From the NCBI RefSeq assembly GCF_004168035.1, contig NZ_SDPU01000020.1:1-64000 (forward strand): DNA of 64,000 nt, in the 5' to 3' direction. This DNA comes from Nocardioides iriomotensis. Its GTDB lineage: Bacteria; Actinomycetota; Actinomycetes; Propionibacteriales; Nocardioidaceae. The position numbers and the translations under genes are program-made. Below are positions 23,098 through 31,563 of the stretch, piece by piece; position 1 is the stretch's first letter; each line of letters starts with the position of its first letter. Under the pieces are notes generated by a model, which did no database searches, was not told the origin of the DNA, and saw only the letters and a list, made by a program, of their open reading frames with translations.

Positions 23098-24583
23098 CGG
23101 GGTACGGCGCGGCCTGCGCGGGAATCTTCGGCACCTGCGGGTGGTAGTCCGGCAGCAGTGCGGTCAGTCCCCGGCGGACGGCGTCGCGGTCGTTGGCGGA
23201 CGCGGCGTGGTACAGCGTGCGCAGCCTCTGCTGGAAGCCCCAGGCGGGCTCCGCGACGTCGGTGCGGTAGATGCGGGGGTGCTCGGTGAGCGTGGGCGTC
23301 TCGTGCTCGCTGAACAGCGTCTCGTTGAGCTTCTCGCCCGGACGCATCCCGGTGAAGACGATGTCGACGTCGCTGCGGTTCATCAGCTTCGCGAACGACT
23401 GGACGATGTCGACGATCCGCACGGGCTCGCCCATGTCGAGCACGAACACCTCGCCGCGGTCGGCGAGCCGGGCGGCCTCGACGACCAGGCCGGCGGCCTC
23501 CTCGATCGTCATGAAGAACCGGGTCATGTCCGGGTGCGTCACGGTCATCGGCAGGCCGGCGTTGAGCTGTTCGGCGAGCACGCTGAGCAGCGACCCCCGG
23601 CTGCCGAGGACGTTGCCGAAGCGGACGGACGCGACCTTCGTCGTGCCGCCGTGCTCCTGCTGGACGAGCAGCTCGGCGAGACGCTTGGTCGCGCCGAGGA
23701 TCGACGTCGGGTCGGCGGCCTTGTCGGTGGAGATCAGGATGAACCGCTCGGCCTCGTACTTCAGGGCCGCCCACAGGACGTTCTCGGTGCCCCGCACGTT
23801 GGACTTCACGGCCTCGCACGGATGGCGCTCGAGCAGCGGCAGGTGCTTGTGCGCGGCCGCGTGGAAGACCAGGTCCGGGCGCGCGTCGGCGAACACCTGG
23901 TCGATGCGCTCGCGGTCGCGGATGTCGGCGACGATGCAGTCGTCGCTGTCGAGCAGGCCCTGGCCGAACAGCTCGAGCTGGAGCCGGTGCAGGTTGGACT
24001 CGTCGTGGTCGAGGAGGATCAGGCGCCTGGGTGCGAAGCCGAAGACCTGGCGGCACAGCTCGGAGCCGATCGACCCGCCGGCACCGGTGACGAGCACGAC
24101 CCGGTCCTCGATCATCGCCGCGGCCTCGCGGCTGATCACGTGGACCTCCTCGCGGCCGATCAGCTGGCCGACGTCGAGCCAGCGCATGTCGCTGCCGACC
24201 ACCTTCCGCTCCAGGGCGGCGACGAAGGACGGGAGGTACCGCACGCTCGCGCCCGCGCTGGAGGCGGCGTGGCCGACCTGCCGGAACACGTTGGGGTCCA
24301 GGCCGGGGATCGCGATGACGACGACGTCGACCTTCTCCTCCTCGGCGATCCGTTGGACGTCGCCGAGCCTGCCGAGCACCGGGAAGGGTGCCGGCTGCTC
24401 GCGCTCGATGAGGTTGTCGTCCGCGAAGCCGATCGGTTCGAGTCCGAACGACGGTGTGGCGGCAAGGTCCCGAGCCAATGCACGACCAGCCTCGCCCGCC
24501 CCCACGACGAGCGTGCGCAGCAGCCGCGCGGGTGCGCGGTTGGCCAGCAGCAGCGGCTCGGTCCGTTCGTTGAGCATGGTCAC
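23087..24583 (-). CDS. Soluble CapD/PglF-like NDP-sugar 4,6-dehydratase
   Basis: 498 residues. The first half has a nucleotide-binding fold (VVGAGEAGRALARDLA); the second is the CapD-type SDR (VLVTGAGGSIGSEL, then STDKAADPTSILGATKR with the Lys of the active site). Typical PglF/CapD proteins carry four N-terminal membrane helices (about 600 residues); these are absent, so this one is probably cytoplasmic. The expected product is a UDP-4-keto-6-deoxy sugar for the aminotransferase encoded just upstream. GTG 24583 is chosen over ATG 24577 because AGGAGG sits 7 bases before it and it overlaps the aminotransferase stop. Confidence 0.88.
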   Translation of the reverse strand: MTMLNERTEPLLLANRAPARLLRTLVVGAGEAGRALARDLAATPSFGLEPIGFADDNLIEREQPAPFPVLGRLGDVQRIAEEEKVDVVVIAIPGLDPNVFRQVGHAASSAGASVRYLPSFVAALERKVVGSDMRWLDVGQLIGREEVHVISREAAAMIEDRVVLVTGAGGSIGSELCRQVFGFAPRRLILLDHDESNLHRLQLELFGQGLLDSDDCIVADIRDRERIDQVFADARPDLVFHAAAHKHLPLLERHPCEAVKSNVRGTENVLWAALKYEAERFILISTDKAADPTSILGATKRLAELLVQQEHGGTTKVASVRFGNVLGSRGSLLSVLAEQLNAGLPMTVTHPDMTRFFMTIEEAAGLVVEAARLADRGEVFVLDMGEPVRIVDIVQSFAKLMNRSDVDIVFTGMRPGEKLNETLFSEHETPTLTEHPRIYRTDVAEPAWGFQQRLRTLYHAASANDRDAVRRGLTALLPDYHPQVPKIPAQAAPYPDDF

Positions 24584-25791
24584 GGCAGTGCCTCCTGGTA
24601 GCGGTTCATCGTCGACGTGGTGCCGGGTGCGAGCTCGTGCAGGGCGTCGACCACGATGTCGACGTCCTCGTCGGCGAGCCCCTGGTGCAAGGGGAGCGAG
24701 AGCGTCTCGGCGAACACCGCGTCGGCGCCGGGCAGGCCGCCCGAAGGAACGACGCAGATGTCGCGGAAGTGCGGAAAGTGGTGGAGCGGGATGAAGTGCA
24801 CGCTGGTCCCGATGCCGCGCTCGGCGAGCAGCCGGGACAGGTCGTCGCGGGTCACGCCGCTCTCGGGCGTCACCCGGACGACGTACAGGTGCCAGGCGTG
24901 CTCGCCGGTCTCCGGGTCGGTCGGCAGGACGAGGCCGGGAACGTCGGCGAGTCCCGCGGCGTACCGGCCGGCGATCTGGTGCCGGCGGACCTGCCAGGCG
25001 TCGAGGTGGCGCAGCTGCGCGCGGCCGATGGCGGCATGCACGTCGGAGAGGTTGGCCTTCACGCCGGCCTCCTCGACGGAGTACTGCCAGCTGCCGCCGG
25101 GGAGGTACCGCCGCCAGGCGTCGCTGGTCATCCCGTGCAGCCGGGTCACGCGCGCCTGGGCGGCGACCTCCTCGTCGCGGGTGGTGAGCGCGCCGCCCTC
25201 GCCGATCGGGAGGTTCTTGGTGGCGTAGAAGCTGAAGCAGGTCGCCCGGGAGAGCCCGCCGACCAGCTCGGCGCCGACGCGCGTGCCCAGCGCGTGGGCG
25301 GCGTCCTCGACGACCTGGTCGAGGGTCAGTCCGGCCGCCTCGGCCAGGGCCGCCACGTCGGCGGGGTACCCGGCGAAGTGCAGGGCGAGCATCGCCTGCA
25401 CGCCACCGGCCTCCCGAGCGGCCGCGGCGCACGTGCGGGGTGACACCGTGCCGGTGTCCGGCTCGACGTCGGCGACCACCGGGACCAGGCCGGCGTGCCG
25501 GACGGCCTCGACGGCCCCGCAGAAGGTGACCGCCGGGACCAGGACCTTGGCGTCCCGTGGAAGGCGGAGGCCGCGGAAGGCGATCTCGATCGCCGCCGTG
25601 CACGACGCCACCGTTACGGCGTGCGGCACCTCGAGCCAGGCAGCGAGCTCTTCCTCGAACGCGGCGCACTCGGGACCGGTGGTGAGCCAGCCGGAGCGGA
25701 GCACACGCTCCACGGCCGGCCCGGTCTCGGGTGCCACGACAGGACGCGAGAAGGGGACGCTCTGTTGTGCCCTCGACGTCGCCGAAGTCAT
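24580..25791 (-). CDS. DegT/DnrJ/EryC1-type PLP-dependent sugar aminotransferase
   Basis: 403 residues. It aminates a keto-sugar nucleotide, probably the 4-keto product of the adjacent dehydratase, giving a 4-amino-4,6-dideoxy sugar as in the PglF/PglE pair. The PLP lysine is in SFYATKNLPIGEGG (near residue 192), with the upstream VVEDAAHALG acid that contacts the pyridine nitrogen. ATG 25791 starts the long minus-strand polysaccharide operon; a GTG 15 bases upstream is an alternative. No PglD-like acetyltransferase is seen nearby. Confidence 0.9.
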   Translation of the reverse strand: MTSATSRAQQSVPFSRPVVAPETGPAVERVLRSGWLTTGPECAAFEEELAAWLEVPHAVTVASCTAAIEIAFRGLRLPRDAKVLVPAVTFCGAVEAVRHAGLVPVVADVEPDTGTVSPRTCAAAAREAGGVQAMLALHFAGYPADVAALAEAAGLTLDQVVEDAAHALGTRVGAELVGGLSRATCFSFYATKNLPIGEGGALTTRDEEVAAQARVTRLHGMTSDAWRRYLPGGSWQYSVEEAGVKANLSDVHAAIGRAQLRHLDAWQVRRHQIAGRYAAGLADVPGLVLPTDPETGEHAWHLYVVRVTPESGVTRDDLSRLLAERGIGTSVHFIPLHHFPHFRDICVVPSGGLPGADAVFAETLSLPLHQGLADEDVDIVVDALHELAPGTTSTMNRYQEALP

Positions 25792-25953
25792 GGCCACCCC
25801 CACCAACCGTTCTCGAGTCCCCCCACGGGACTCCTAGAACGCTATGGACCCGAGACGCCGGCAGGATCGGGCAAGGTGACTAACCCACCTACGCCAGACG
25901 GACGGAAGATGAACGAGTGGAACTAGTCCCCGGATGAAGGCTCGGGAGAACGG
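25792..25953 (-). other. Gap containing the presumed start of the polysaccharide operon
   Basis: 162 bp between the lyase stop and the aminotransferase start. It holds a hairpin GAGTCC / GGACTC (from about 25818) and a candidate minus-strand -10 box TAGCGT (near 25840), without a matching -35. I cannot place a promoter firmly. Confidence 0.3.
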
Positions 25954-27342
25954 TCAACGCGCCAGGGCGTCGAGCCACTCCTCGACGTTGGTCCAGCCGT
26001 CGCCGTCGACGTCGCGGTTGGAGTCCTTCACGCCCGGATTCGTGCCGTGCTCGCTCTCCCAGGTGTCCGGCACGCCGTCGCGGTCGGAGTCGGGCGGCGG
26101 AGACGTCGCGGGCAGGCTCGGCCATCCGCCGACCTGCGACGGGTCGTCGATGATCCGCCCGCCGCGGGCCCTGACCTCGCGGACGATGCGCTGGTCGACG
26201 GCGTCGCGCACCGGCCGGGTGGCGCCGGCACCCTCGAGCACCTGGTCGTACGCCGTCGTGGCGGACGTGGTGAGGGTGGCCGGAGCCGGGAACGGTGCGG
26301 AGACCATCGAGCCGCGACCCTCTGGCGAGACCGTGCGGCTCTGCGGCAGGTCGTTGCTCTTGCGGTGCGGGCCGAGGTTGCCCTTGACGTAGAACGCCCA
26401 CCCGGCGCCCTTGGTGCCGTCGTAGACGTCGAGCTCCCACTCGGAGCGCTCGGTGTTCGGGCCCGGGATGTACCAGTTGCCGACGAAGTTGAAGTGTGGC
26501 TCGCCGTGGCTGTTGGACGTCAGCGCCGCGTTGTCGCCGTAGTTGTACACGATGTTGTTGCGGATGTCGGCGATGCCGGGGTTGGTCGGCTGCGGGTTGC
26601 GGTCCATGTTGTGCGCCAGCAGGTTGTGGTGGAACGAGATCCGGCCGCTCCTGTCACCGGACAGGTGCACGCCCTTGGAGTGCTCGCCCTCGGGGTGCGT
26701 CGCGCGGGACAGTCCCTCGGACACGATGTTCCAGGAGAAGGTGACGTTCTTCGCGTAGTCGTACGTCGACAGGTTCTCGTCGACCGCCCACGACACCGAC
26801 GAGTGGTCGACGACCACGTCGTGCGCGTTCTCCTTGTAGACCACGATGCCGTCGGCCGAGTCGCCCTCGCCCCTGCAGGTGTTGGCGCCCCGCCGTACCC
26901 GCAGGTGCCGGACCACCACGTCGTGGGTGTAGATGCCCAGGGCCGCGTCGTCGCTGCACGGGCCGACCCGCAGCGTGATCCCGCCGCCCGGTGCGCTCTG
27001 GCCGGCGAGGGTGACGTACGGCGAGGTCAGCTCGAGCCCGGACGTCAGCGTGATCGTGCCGGAGACGCGGAACACCACGATCCGCTTGCCGCGCGCGCTG
27101 AGCGCCGCGCGCAGGCTGCCCGGCCCGCGGTCGGCCAGCGTGGTCACCAGGATGACCCGGCCGCCGCGGCCGCCCGGGGTGGCCGTCCCGAAGCCCTGCG
27201 CGCCCGGGAACGCCTTGCGCTGCGTCGCGGCCCGTGGCGTCGGCTCGTCGCCCGGTGTGCCGGTCGCTGCGGGTGCGAAGGCGGCCGTGGTGGCCGCGAG
27301 TGCGAGGGCGAGCAGGGGGCCGGTGAGACGGGACAGCGGCAT
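25954..27342 (-). CDS. Secreted pectate-lyase-like beta-helix protein with calcium-binding tail
   Basis: 462 residues with a signal peptide (residues 1 to about 28). The parallel beta-helix region has repeated short strands and Asn/Asp-rich turns (GIYTHDVVVRHLRVRRG, DVVVDHSSVSWAVDE, ISFHHNLLAHN) characteristic of polysaccharide lyase family 1-like proteins. The last 45 residues carry two DxDxDG loops (DSDRDGVPDTW and DVDGDGWTNVEEW), as in thrombospondin-type-3 or dockerin-like calcium sites. Next to a uronic-acid-producing locus it may cut or remodel the exported polymer; the substrate is inferred. Confidence 0.87.
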   Translation of the reverse strand: MPLSRLTGPLLALALAATTAAFAPAATGTPGDEPTPRAATQRKAFPGAQGFGTATPGGRGGRVILVTTLADRGPGSLRAALSARGKRIVVFRVSGTITLTSGLELTSPYVTLAGQSAPGGGITLRVGPCSDDAALGIYTHDVVVRHLRVRRGANTCRGEGDSADGIVVYKENAHDVVVDHSSVSWAVDENLSTYDYAKNVTFSWNIVSEGLSRATHPEGEHSKGVHLSGDRSGRISFHHNLLAHNMDRNPQPTNPGIADIRNNIVYNYGDNAALTSNSHGEPHFNFVGNWYIPGPNTERSEWELDVYDGTKGAGWAFYVKGNLGPHRKSNDLPQSRTVSPEGRGSMVSAPFPAPATLTTSATTAYDQVLEGAGATRPVRDAVDQRIVREVRARGGRIIDDPSQVGGWPSLPATSPPPDSDRDGVPDTWESEHGTNPGVKDSNRDVDGDGWTNVEEWLDALAR

Positions 27343-27370
27343 GGAAGAGGTACCTCGCGGGTGCTAGGGC

Positions 27371-27414
27371 GTGTTGACCCATTCTGGCCACAGGCCATCT
27401 GAACGGGTCAACAC
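27371..27414. promoter_or_regulatory. Nested inverted repeat between the regulator and the lyase gene
   Basis: Outer arms GTGTTGACCC (27371-27380) and GGGTCAACAC (27405-27414) are perfect. Inner arms TGGCC (27385-27389) and GGCCA (27393-27397) form a second stem. It starts 29 bp before the lyase start codon and ends 4 bp from the stop of the LuxR-like gene. It may be a terminator for the regulatory genes, an operator for the lyase, or both. Confidence 0.6.
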
Positions 27415-27417
27415 CAC

Positions 27418-28116
27418 CTACGGCTTCTCTCGCTGCTCGGGGAGTCCCACCTGTCGCGCGATCGAGACGGCGGCCAGGGTGCTGTGCACGCCGAGCTTGC
27501 GGAGCAGGTTGTTGATGTGGGTCCGGACGGTGTGCGTGGACAGGACGTAGCGGTCGGCGATCTCCTGACGTGACATGCCCTGCACCAGGCAGGACAGGAT
27601 GTCGACCTCCCGGGCCGACAGCGCCTTGAGCGCCGAGCCCAGCTCCTCGCGTGCCTCCTGGGCGGTGAGCAGGGCGTCGAGCACCGGCGTGAGCAGGCGC
27701 GGCGGGATCCAGGTCTCGCCGCGGGCCACGCCGTGCAGCGTCGCCATCAGGTCGTCGAGGCCGACGGTCGGCTCGACCCAGCCCCGCACGCCCGCGCGCA
27801 CGGCGCCGACCACCAGGCGTGGGTCGTCGCTGTCGCCGAGGCCGACGACCTTGAGGTCGGGGTTGACGGCACGCAGGTCGGTGAGGGTGTCCGCGAGGGC
27901 GTTGTTCGCCTCGGACATGTACATCACCAGGATGTCGGCCCGGCCGGTCATGACGGCGTGCGTCACCCAGCTCGTGCTCGTGTGTGCGGCGACCAGGTCG
28001 ACGTCCCACCGGCTCTGGAGCAAGGACTCCATGCTGTCCACCCAGATCCGCATCGGGTGGTGCAGCGCGACCCTCAGGACGTCGACACCGGCCGGCGGGT
28101 CACCTGCCGTCACCAT
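27418..28116 (-). CDS. LuxR-type regulator with a receiver-like domain lacking phosphorylation residues
   Basis: About 232 residues from ATG 28116 (GTG 28149 would overlap the previous gene by 50 bp). The C-terminal helix-turn-helix (LSAREVDILSCLVQGMSRQE, then STHTVRTHINNLLRKLGVHS) is intact. The N-terminal domain has the length and layout of a receiver, but the acidic pair is HH (VALHHP), the phosphoacceptor Asp is Tyr or Met (DILVMYM) and the conserved Lys is missing (GWVEPTV). It therefore cannot be phosphorylated in the usual way and may dimerise with, or counter, the canonical response regulator encoded directly upstream. Confidence 0.85.
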   Translation of the reverse strand: MVTAGDPPAGVDVLRVALHHPMRIWVDSMESLLQSRWDVDLVAAHTSTSWVTHAVMTGRADILVMYMSEANNALADTLTDLRAVNPDLKVVGLGDSDDPRLVVGAVRAGVRGWVEPTVGLDDLMATLHGVARGETWIPPRLLTPVLDALLTAQEAREELGSALKALSAREVDILSCLVQGMSRQEIADRYVLSTHTVRTHINNLLRKLGVHSTLAAVSIARQVGLPEQREKP

Positions 28117-28756
28117 GGATGCCGCCCACTCGGTCGAGGAGACCCTCACGGCTGAGCATGGCGACCGCCTGCAGCCTCGAGTGAACCCCCATCTTCACGA
28201 AGATGCTCTGCACGTGCGTGCGCACGGTGCTCGGCGTGACGTTCATGTGCGCGACGATCTCGTTGGTGCTGCACCCGTCCACGAGCAGCTGGAGCACGTG
28301 CTGCTCGCGCGGCGTCAGCTCGTCGATCGGTGTGCGCTGCCTCGGCACGGCCGGCATGGTGCGCGAGCCGTGCAGCAGCTGCTGGTCGACGACCATCTGG
28401 CCGGACGCGACCTTGTCGAGCGCCGCGGCGATCTCCTCGATGCGCTGCGCCTTGCGGATGTAGCCGTGCACGCCGAGGTCGAGCGCGGACCGCAGCGTCT
28501 CCGGGGAGTCGCCGCCGGTGAGCATCACGACCTTGGTGTGCGGGTGGTTGGTCAGCACGGCGCGTGCCGCGTCGAGACCGGAACCCGTCGGGAACGTGAC
28601 GTCCACGAGCAGGACGTCCGGGTCGTGGAGCGCCACGGCCCGGATGCCGTCCTCGGGTGTCGACACGGCGGCCTCGACGGTGTAGCCGAGGCCGCCGAGC
28701 GCAGTGGCCATCGCCTGGACGAGCAGGTGGTGGTCGTCGCAGATCACGATTCGCAT
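28100..28756 (-). CDS. Canonical NarL/LuxR-family response regulator
   Basis: 218 residues. The receiver is complete: acidic pair D7-D8, phosphoacceptor D52 (LLVDVTF), T80 and K102 (GYIRKAQ). The C-terminal helix-turn-helix (LTPREQHVLQLLVDGCSTNE, then TPSTVRTHVQSIFVKMGVHS) binds DNA. It probably receives phosphate from the kinase encoded 11 bp upstream and controls surface-polymer genes (inference). It overlaps the start of the receiver-degenerate partner by 17 bp, so the two are co-translated. Confidence 0.92.
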   Translation of the reverse strand: MRIVICDDHHLLVQAMATALGGLGYTVEAAVSTPEDGIRAVALHDPDVLLVDVTFPTGSGLDAARAVLTNHPHTKVVMLTGGDSPETLRSALDLGVHGYIRKAQRIEEIAAALDKVASGQMVVDQQLLHGSRTMPAVPRQRTPIDELTPREQHVLQLLVDGCSTNEIVAHMNVTPSTVRTHVQSIFVKMGVHSRLQAVAMLSREGLLDRVGGIHGDGR

Positions 28757-28767
28757 GCCGCCCGCCC

Positions 28768-29523
28768 TCAGGCCGTCGTCCGCTCGGGCACCAGCTCGCG
28801 CGGTACCTCCGTGACGGGTGACAGCTGCGGCAGCTCGAGGCGCACCAGCGCGCCGCCGAGCGGCGACGAGTCGATGTGGAACCGGCCGTCGTACGCCGCG
28901 GCGAAGCGACGGACGGTGATCAGGCCGAGCTGCTCCTGTGGCCGGATCAGCCCGAAGCCCGGACCGCTGTCGTGCACCTCGATCGAGACCCAGCCGTTGC
29001 GGGCGCAGACCCGCACCTCGACGACGCCGTCGCCGGCGGCGCGGATGGCGTTCTCGATCAGGTTGCGGACCGCGCGGCCGAGGGCCACCGGGTCCGTGAA
29101 GGTCCAGACGTCGGCCTGGCGCAGCAGGCGCATCTCGGTGTCGCGGCCCGTCGCCACGCCACGCCACATCTGGTCGACCGCCTCACCGACGTCGACGAAG
29201 GCCTCGGTCGACCCTGCGGCCGGTGCGAGCACGCGGGTCATCCAGTCGACCTCATGCCGCATCTGCTCCAGCGTCTCGTGGACCACCGGACCCGCCAGCG
29301 GCTGGCGGTCGACGATCGCCGCCAGCAGCATCACGGCGCTCAGCGACTGCCGAACGTCGTGCCGGAGTCGCTGCTCCGTGAGCTCCCCCGTGGGCCCCCC
29401 TGCGCTTTCCCCCGTACTGCCCCCCGCTGTTCCCCGAGAACCTGTCCCAGAGGTTGTTGCCCCCCTGCTCTGCCGGCCGTGCCCCTCCCGATCGGTGCTC
29501 GACCCCATCCGAGCTTCCGTCAT
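28768..29523 (-). CDS. Cytoplasmic histidine kinase without a sensor domain
   Basis: 251 residues from ATG 29523. Residues 1-48 are a Gly/Ser/Thr-rich linker; no membrane segment is present. RHDVRQSLSAVML (His55) is the phosphorylated helix, NLIENAIRAA (near 154) the N-box and DSGPGFGL the G1 box of the ATPase. With no input domain it likely depends on another protein for signal. An in-frame ATG at 29685 would add 54 residues of low-complexity sequence; I judge that region to be leader. Forms one unit with the two LuxR-type genes. Confidence 0.87.
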   Translation of the reverse strand: MTEARMGSSTDREGHGRQSRGATTSGTGSRGTAGGSTGESAGGPTGELTEQRLRHDVRQSLSAVMLLAAIVDRQPLAGPVVHETLEQMRHEVDWMTRVLAPAAGSTEAFVDVGEAVDQMWRGVATGRDTEMRLLRQADVWTFTDPVALGRAVRNLIENAIRAAGDGVVEVRVCARNGWVSIEVHDSGPGFGLIRPQEQLGLITVRRFAAAYDGRFHIDSSPLGGALVRLELPQLSPVTEVPRELVPERTTA

Positions 29524-29999
29524 GCTGTTCACCCCACCCAAAGTTTTCCCAGGCGGCGTGGGGGTTGCTTCCGAGCCTTTGCTCGACTCGGCCGTACAGT
29601 CGCCCCCGCGACGCCCTCCCCGTTTTGTCCCCCGGTGCCTAGCCCCGAGCACCTGCGCGTCACCGTATGTCGGTTTGGCGTTCATGTCAGGACCTGAATC
29701 CCAGAACGACACGAACGGGCCAAACGCGGGCCCCAAGGGGTCGATGAACGTAGCCCGTCCACGCCGATCGGGCTACGCATATTTGCTGAGCGCGCGGTGG
29801 AATGTCCGTTCCGCCGGACCCGCGCGGTCCGAGGTGGGGGAGGGCGGGCGCGTAGTCCTGACTACGTCGACCGGTGGACCGGAACACTAGCCCTGCACGT
29901 CGCGACATCCCTGCACCTCCCTCGCGTGTCGTGGGAAGAGCGTGCGACGTCCGACTTCGATACGTCGAAGTGAGGAGCGGTCCAGGCCGGTGACCCCGG
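29524..29999. other. 476-bp gene-free region upstream of the regulatory operon
   Basis: No convincing gene. It contains an 8-bp inverted repeat GTAGCCCG / CGGGCTAC (29750-29757 and 29769-29776) next to an AT-rich patch (GCATATTTGCTG), and a near-perfect 18-bp palindrome ACTTCGATACGTCGAAGT at 29954-29971, about 30 bp beyond the stop of the DHFR-like gene. The first probably lies in the control region of the kinase operon; the second may be a terminator or operator. Confidence 0.5.
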
Positions 30000-30557
30000 T
30001 CAGGTGCGCGGGACGACCACGTCGTACCGCGCGCAGACGAAGTCCCCGTTGCGCAGGGTCTCCACCAGGGCGAGGTCGAAGCGGCGTGGGAGGAGCGGGC
30101 GCCCGGAGCCCAGGGTCACCGGCGCGATCGAGACGATGACGTCGTCGAGCAGGCCGGCCTCCGCGAACTGGGCGGCCAGGTCGCCGCCGCCGACGACCCA
30201 GAGGTCCCTCCCTCCGGCGGCCGCGACCATCTCCGCGTGCACCGGCCGGACGTCGCCGGTGACGAAGCGGACGTCGGCGCCCTCGACCTTGTCGTGCGGG
30301 TGGTGCGAGAACACGAAAGCGGGCACGTCGTAGCCCCACTTCTCGTCCGTGGTCGCCATGTGGTGGCGGATCCACTCGTACGTCGTCGCGCCCATGCACA
30401 GCGCGCCGATGCCGGTGATGAACTCGGCGTAGCTGAGCGGCCCCTCGTCGCGGTGGTCCTGGACGAACAGCCAGTCGAGCGAGTCGTGCTCGTCGGCGAT
30501 GTAGCCGTCCAGCGTGGTGGCGGTGTAGTAGGTCGTGCGGGTCGTGGGAGTGCTCAT
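30000..30557 (-). CDS. RibD/DHFR-like reductase family protein
   Basis: 185 residues, dihydrofolate-reductase-like fold (RibD_C family). N-terminal YYTATTLDGYIAD and the central LWVVGGGDLAAQFAEAGLLD are the cofactor-binding motifs of this group; IAPVTLGSGRPLLPRR closes the fold. These proteins are NADPH-dependent reductases of often unknown substrate. Its ATG overlaps the AraC-type regulator's stop (ATGA), which suggests direct co-regulation. Confidence 0.88.
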   Translation of the reverse strand: MSTPTTRTTYYTATTLDGYIADEHDSLDWLFVQDHRDEGPLSYAEFITGIGALCMGATTYEWIRHHMATTDEKWGYDVPAFVFSHHPHDKVEGADVRFVTGDVRPVHAEMVAAAGGRDLWVVGGGDLAAQFAEAGLLDDVIVSIAPVTLGSGRPLLPRRFDLALVETLRNGDFVCARYDVVVPRT

Positions 30558-31489
30558 GCCGGGCCGGGCTCCTGTCTGTGCTGCGCGCGCAGCCAGTTGA
30601 TCGGGTCGGGGTCGGGCGCGGCGGCGCCCGCCTGGCGCAGCATGTGCCGGGCGAGCTGGCGCCGGTGCGCCGAGAAGGTCAGCACGTGTGCGAGCACGCT
30701 GCCGAGCACGAAGCTCTCCGGCGGCTCGCAGAGCGCGTCGACCAGACGGTCGCCCCAGGCGCCCCGGCGGTCGATGTCGCGCACCATCGCGAGCCAGCGC
30801 GGCGCGAGCTCGCGGTGCAGGGCCGTGAGCGTCGCGACGTCGTCGGTCGCGACGTCGAACACCGGAAATGTCCGGCCCTCGACCGACGCGAGCCAGATCT
30901 CCTTGGTCCGCACCAGGTGGCTGAACACCTGGGCGAGGCACTCGTCCGGGCCGTCCCACGCGAGCGCGCTGCTGCCCTCGACCCGGACCGCGCGCCAGGC
31001 CTCGTCGTCGAGACCCTTGGCGGCCTCGAGCAGGTCGCGCACGTCGTCGAGGTCGTGCTGCACCATCAGCGCGGTCACCTCCGCGCCGGTCCCGCCGCGG
31101 CTCTCCTGGCTGTCCACCCACAACGACATCGGCGGGTGGAAGTGGATACCGTTGGGCGCCGGCAGCCAGTGCGAGACGCCCGACGCCGGGGACTCGCTGG
31201 GCGCGTGGCCGAAGGCGCGGGTGAAGGCGCGGCCGAAGCCCTCGACGCTGTCGTACCCGGCCGCGAACGCCGCGTCCGTCACCGACGAGCCCTCGCGCAG
31301 CTGCCACGCCGCTCGCTCGAGCATCACCCGGCGGCGCATCGCGACCGGTGGCTCGCCGGCACGACGGGAGAGCAGCCGTGAGAAGTGGAACGGCGACGAG
31401 TACGCGTCACCGGCCATGTCCGTGAGCGTGCGGTTGTCCTCGTCGAGCACCGCGTCGAGCAGCTCGCGCAGCCGGTCGTGGTCCGTCAT
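30554..31489 (-). CDS. AraC-type DNA-binding domain fused to a DinB-like domain
   Basis: 311 residues. Residues 1-100 form two helix-turn-helix motifs (LTDMAGDAYSSPFHFSRLL and VTDAAFAAGYDSVEGFGRAF). Residues about 135-300 resemble a DinB/YfiT four-helix fold with His residues at HDLDDVRDLLEA, FSHLVRTKEIW and HVLTFSAHRRQL in the expected metal positions. Such fusions sense small molecules through the C-terminal domain. It probably regulates its partner reductase and possibly the divergent acyl-CoA synthetase (86-bp shared gap). Confidence 0.87.
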   Translation of the reverse strand: MTDHDRLRELLDAVLDEDNRTLTDMAGDAYSSPFHFSRLLSRRAGEPPVAMRRRVMLERAAWQLREGSSVTDAAFAAGYDSVEGFGRAFTRAFGHAPSESPASGVSHWLPAPNGIHFHPPMSLWVDSQESRGGTGAEVTALMVQHDLDDVRDLLEAAKGLDDEAWRAVRVEGSSALAWDGPDECLAQVFSHLVRTKEIWLASVEGRTFPVFDVATDDVATLTALHRELAPRWLAMVRDIDRRGAWGDRLVDALCEPPESFVLGSVLAHVLTFSAHRRQLARHMLRQAGAAAPDPDPINWLRAQHRQEPGPA

Positions 31490-31563
31490 GCCACCCAGTC
31501 TCGCCCGCCGCGACCGCCGTACGCCCGACCGATCTTGCGGTTCCGTGGACGCGCTTTGCTGAC

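Noticed and set aside
28768-29685. Extended histidine kinase starting at ATG 29685
   Set aside because: The extra 54 residues are low-complexity and the DNA resembles a leader; ATG 29523 fits better, although neither has a strong ribosome site.
29687-29908. 73-residue minus-strand gene in the large gap
   Set aside because: No ribosome site or recognisable sequence; the region has the base composition of a non-coding control region.
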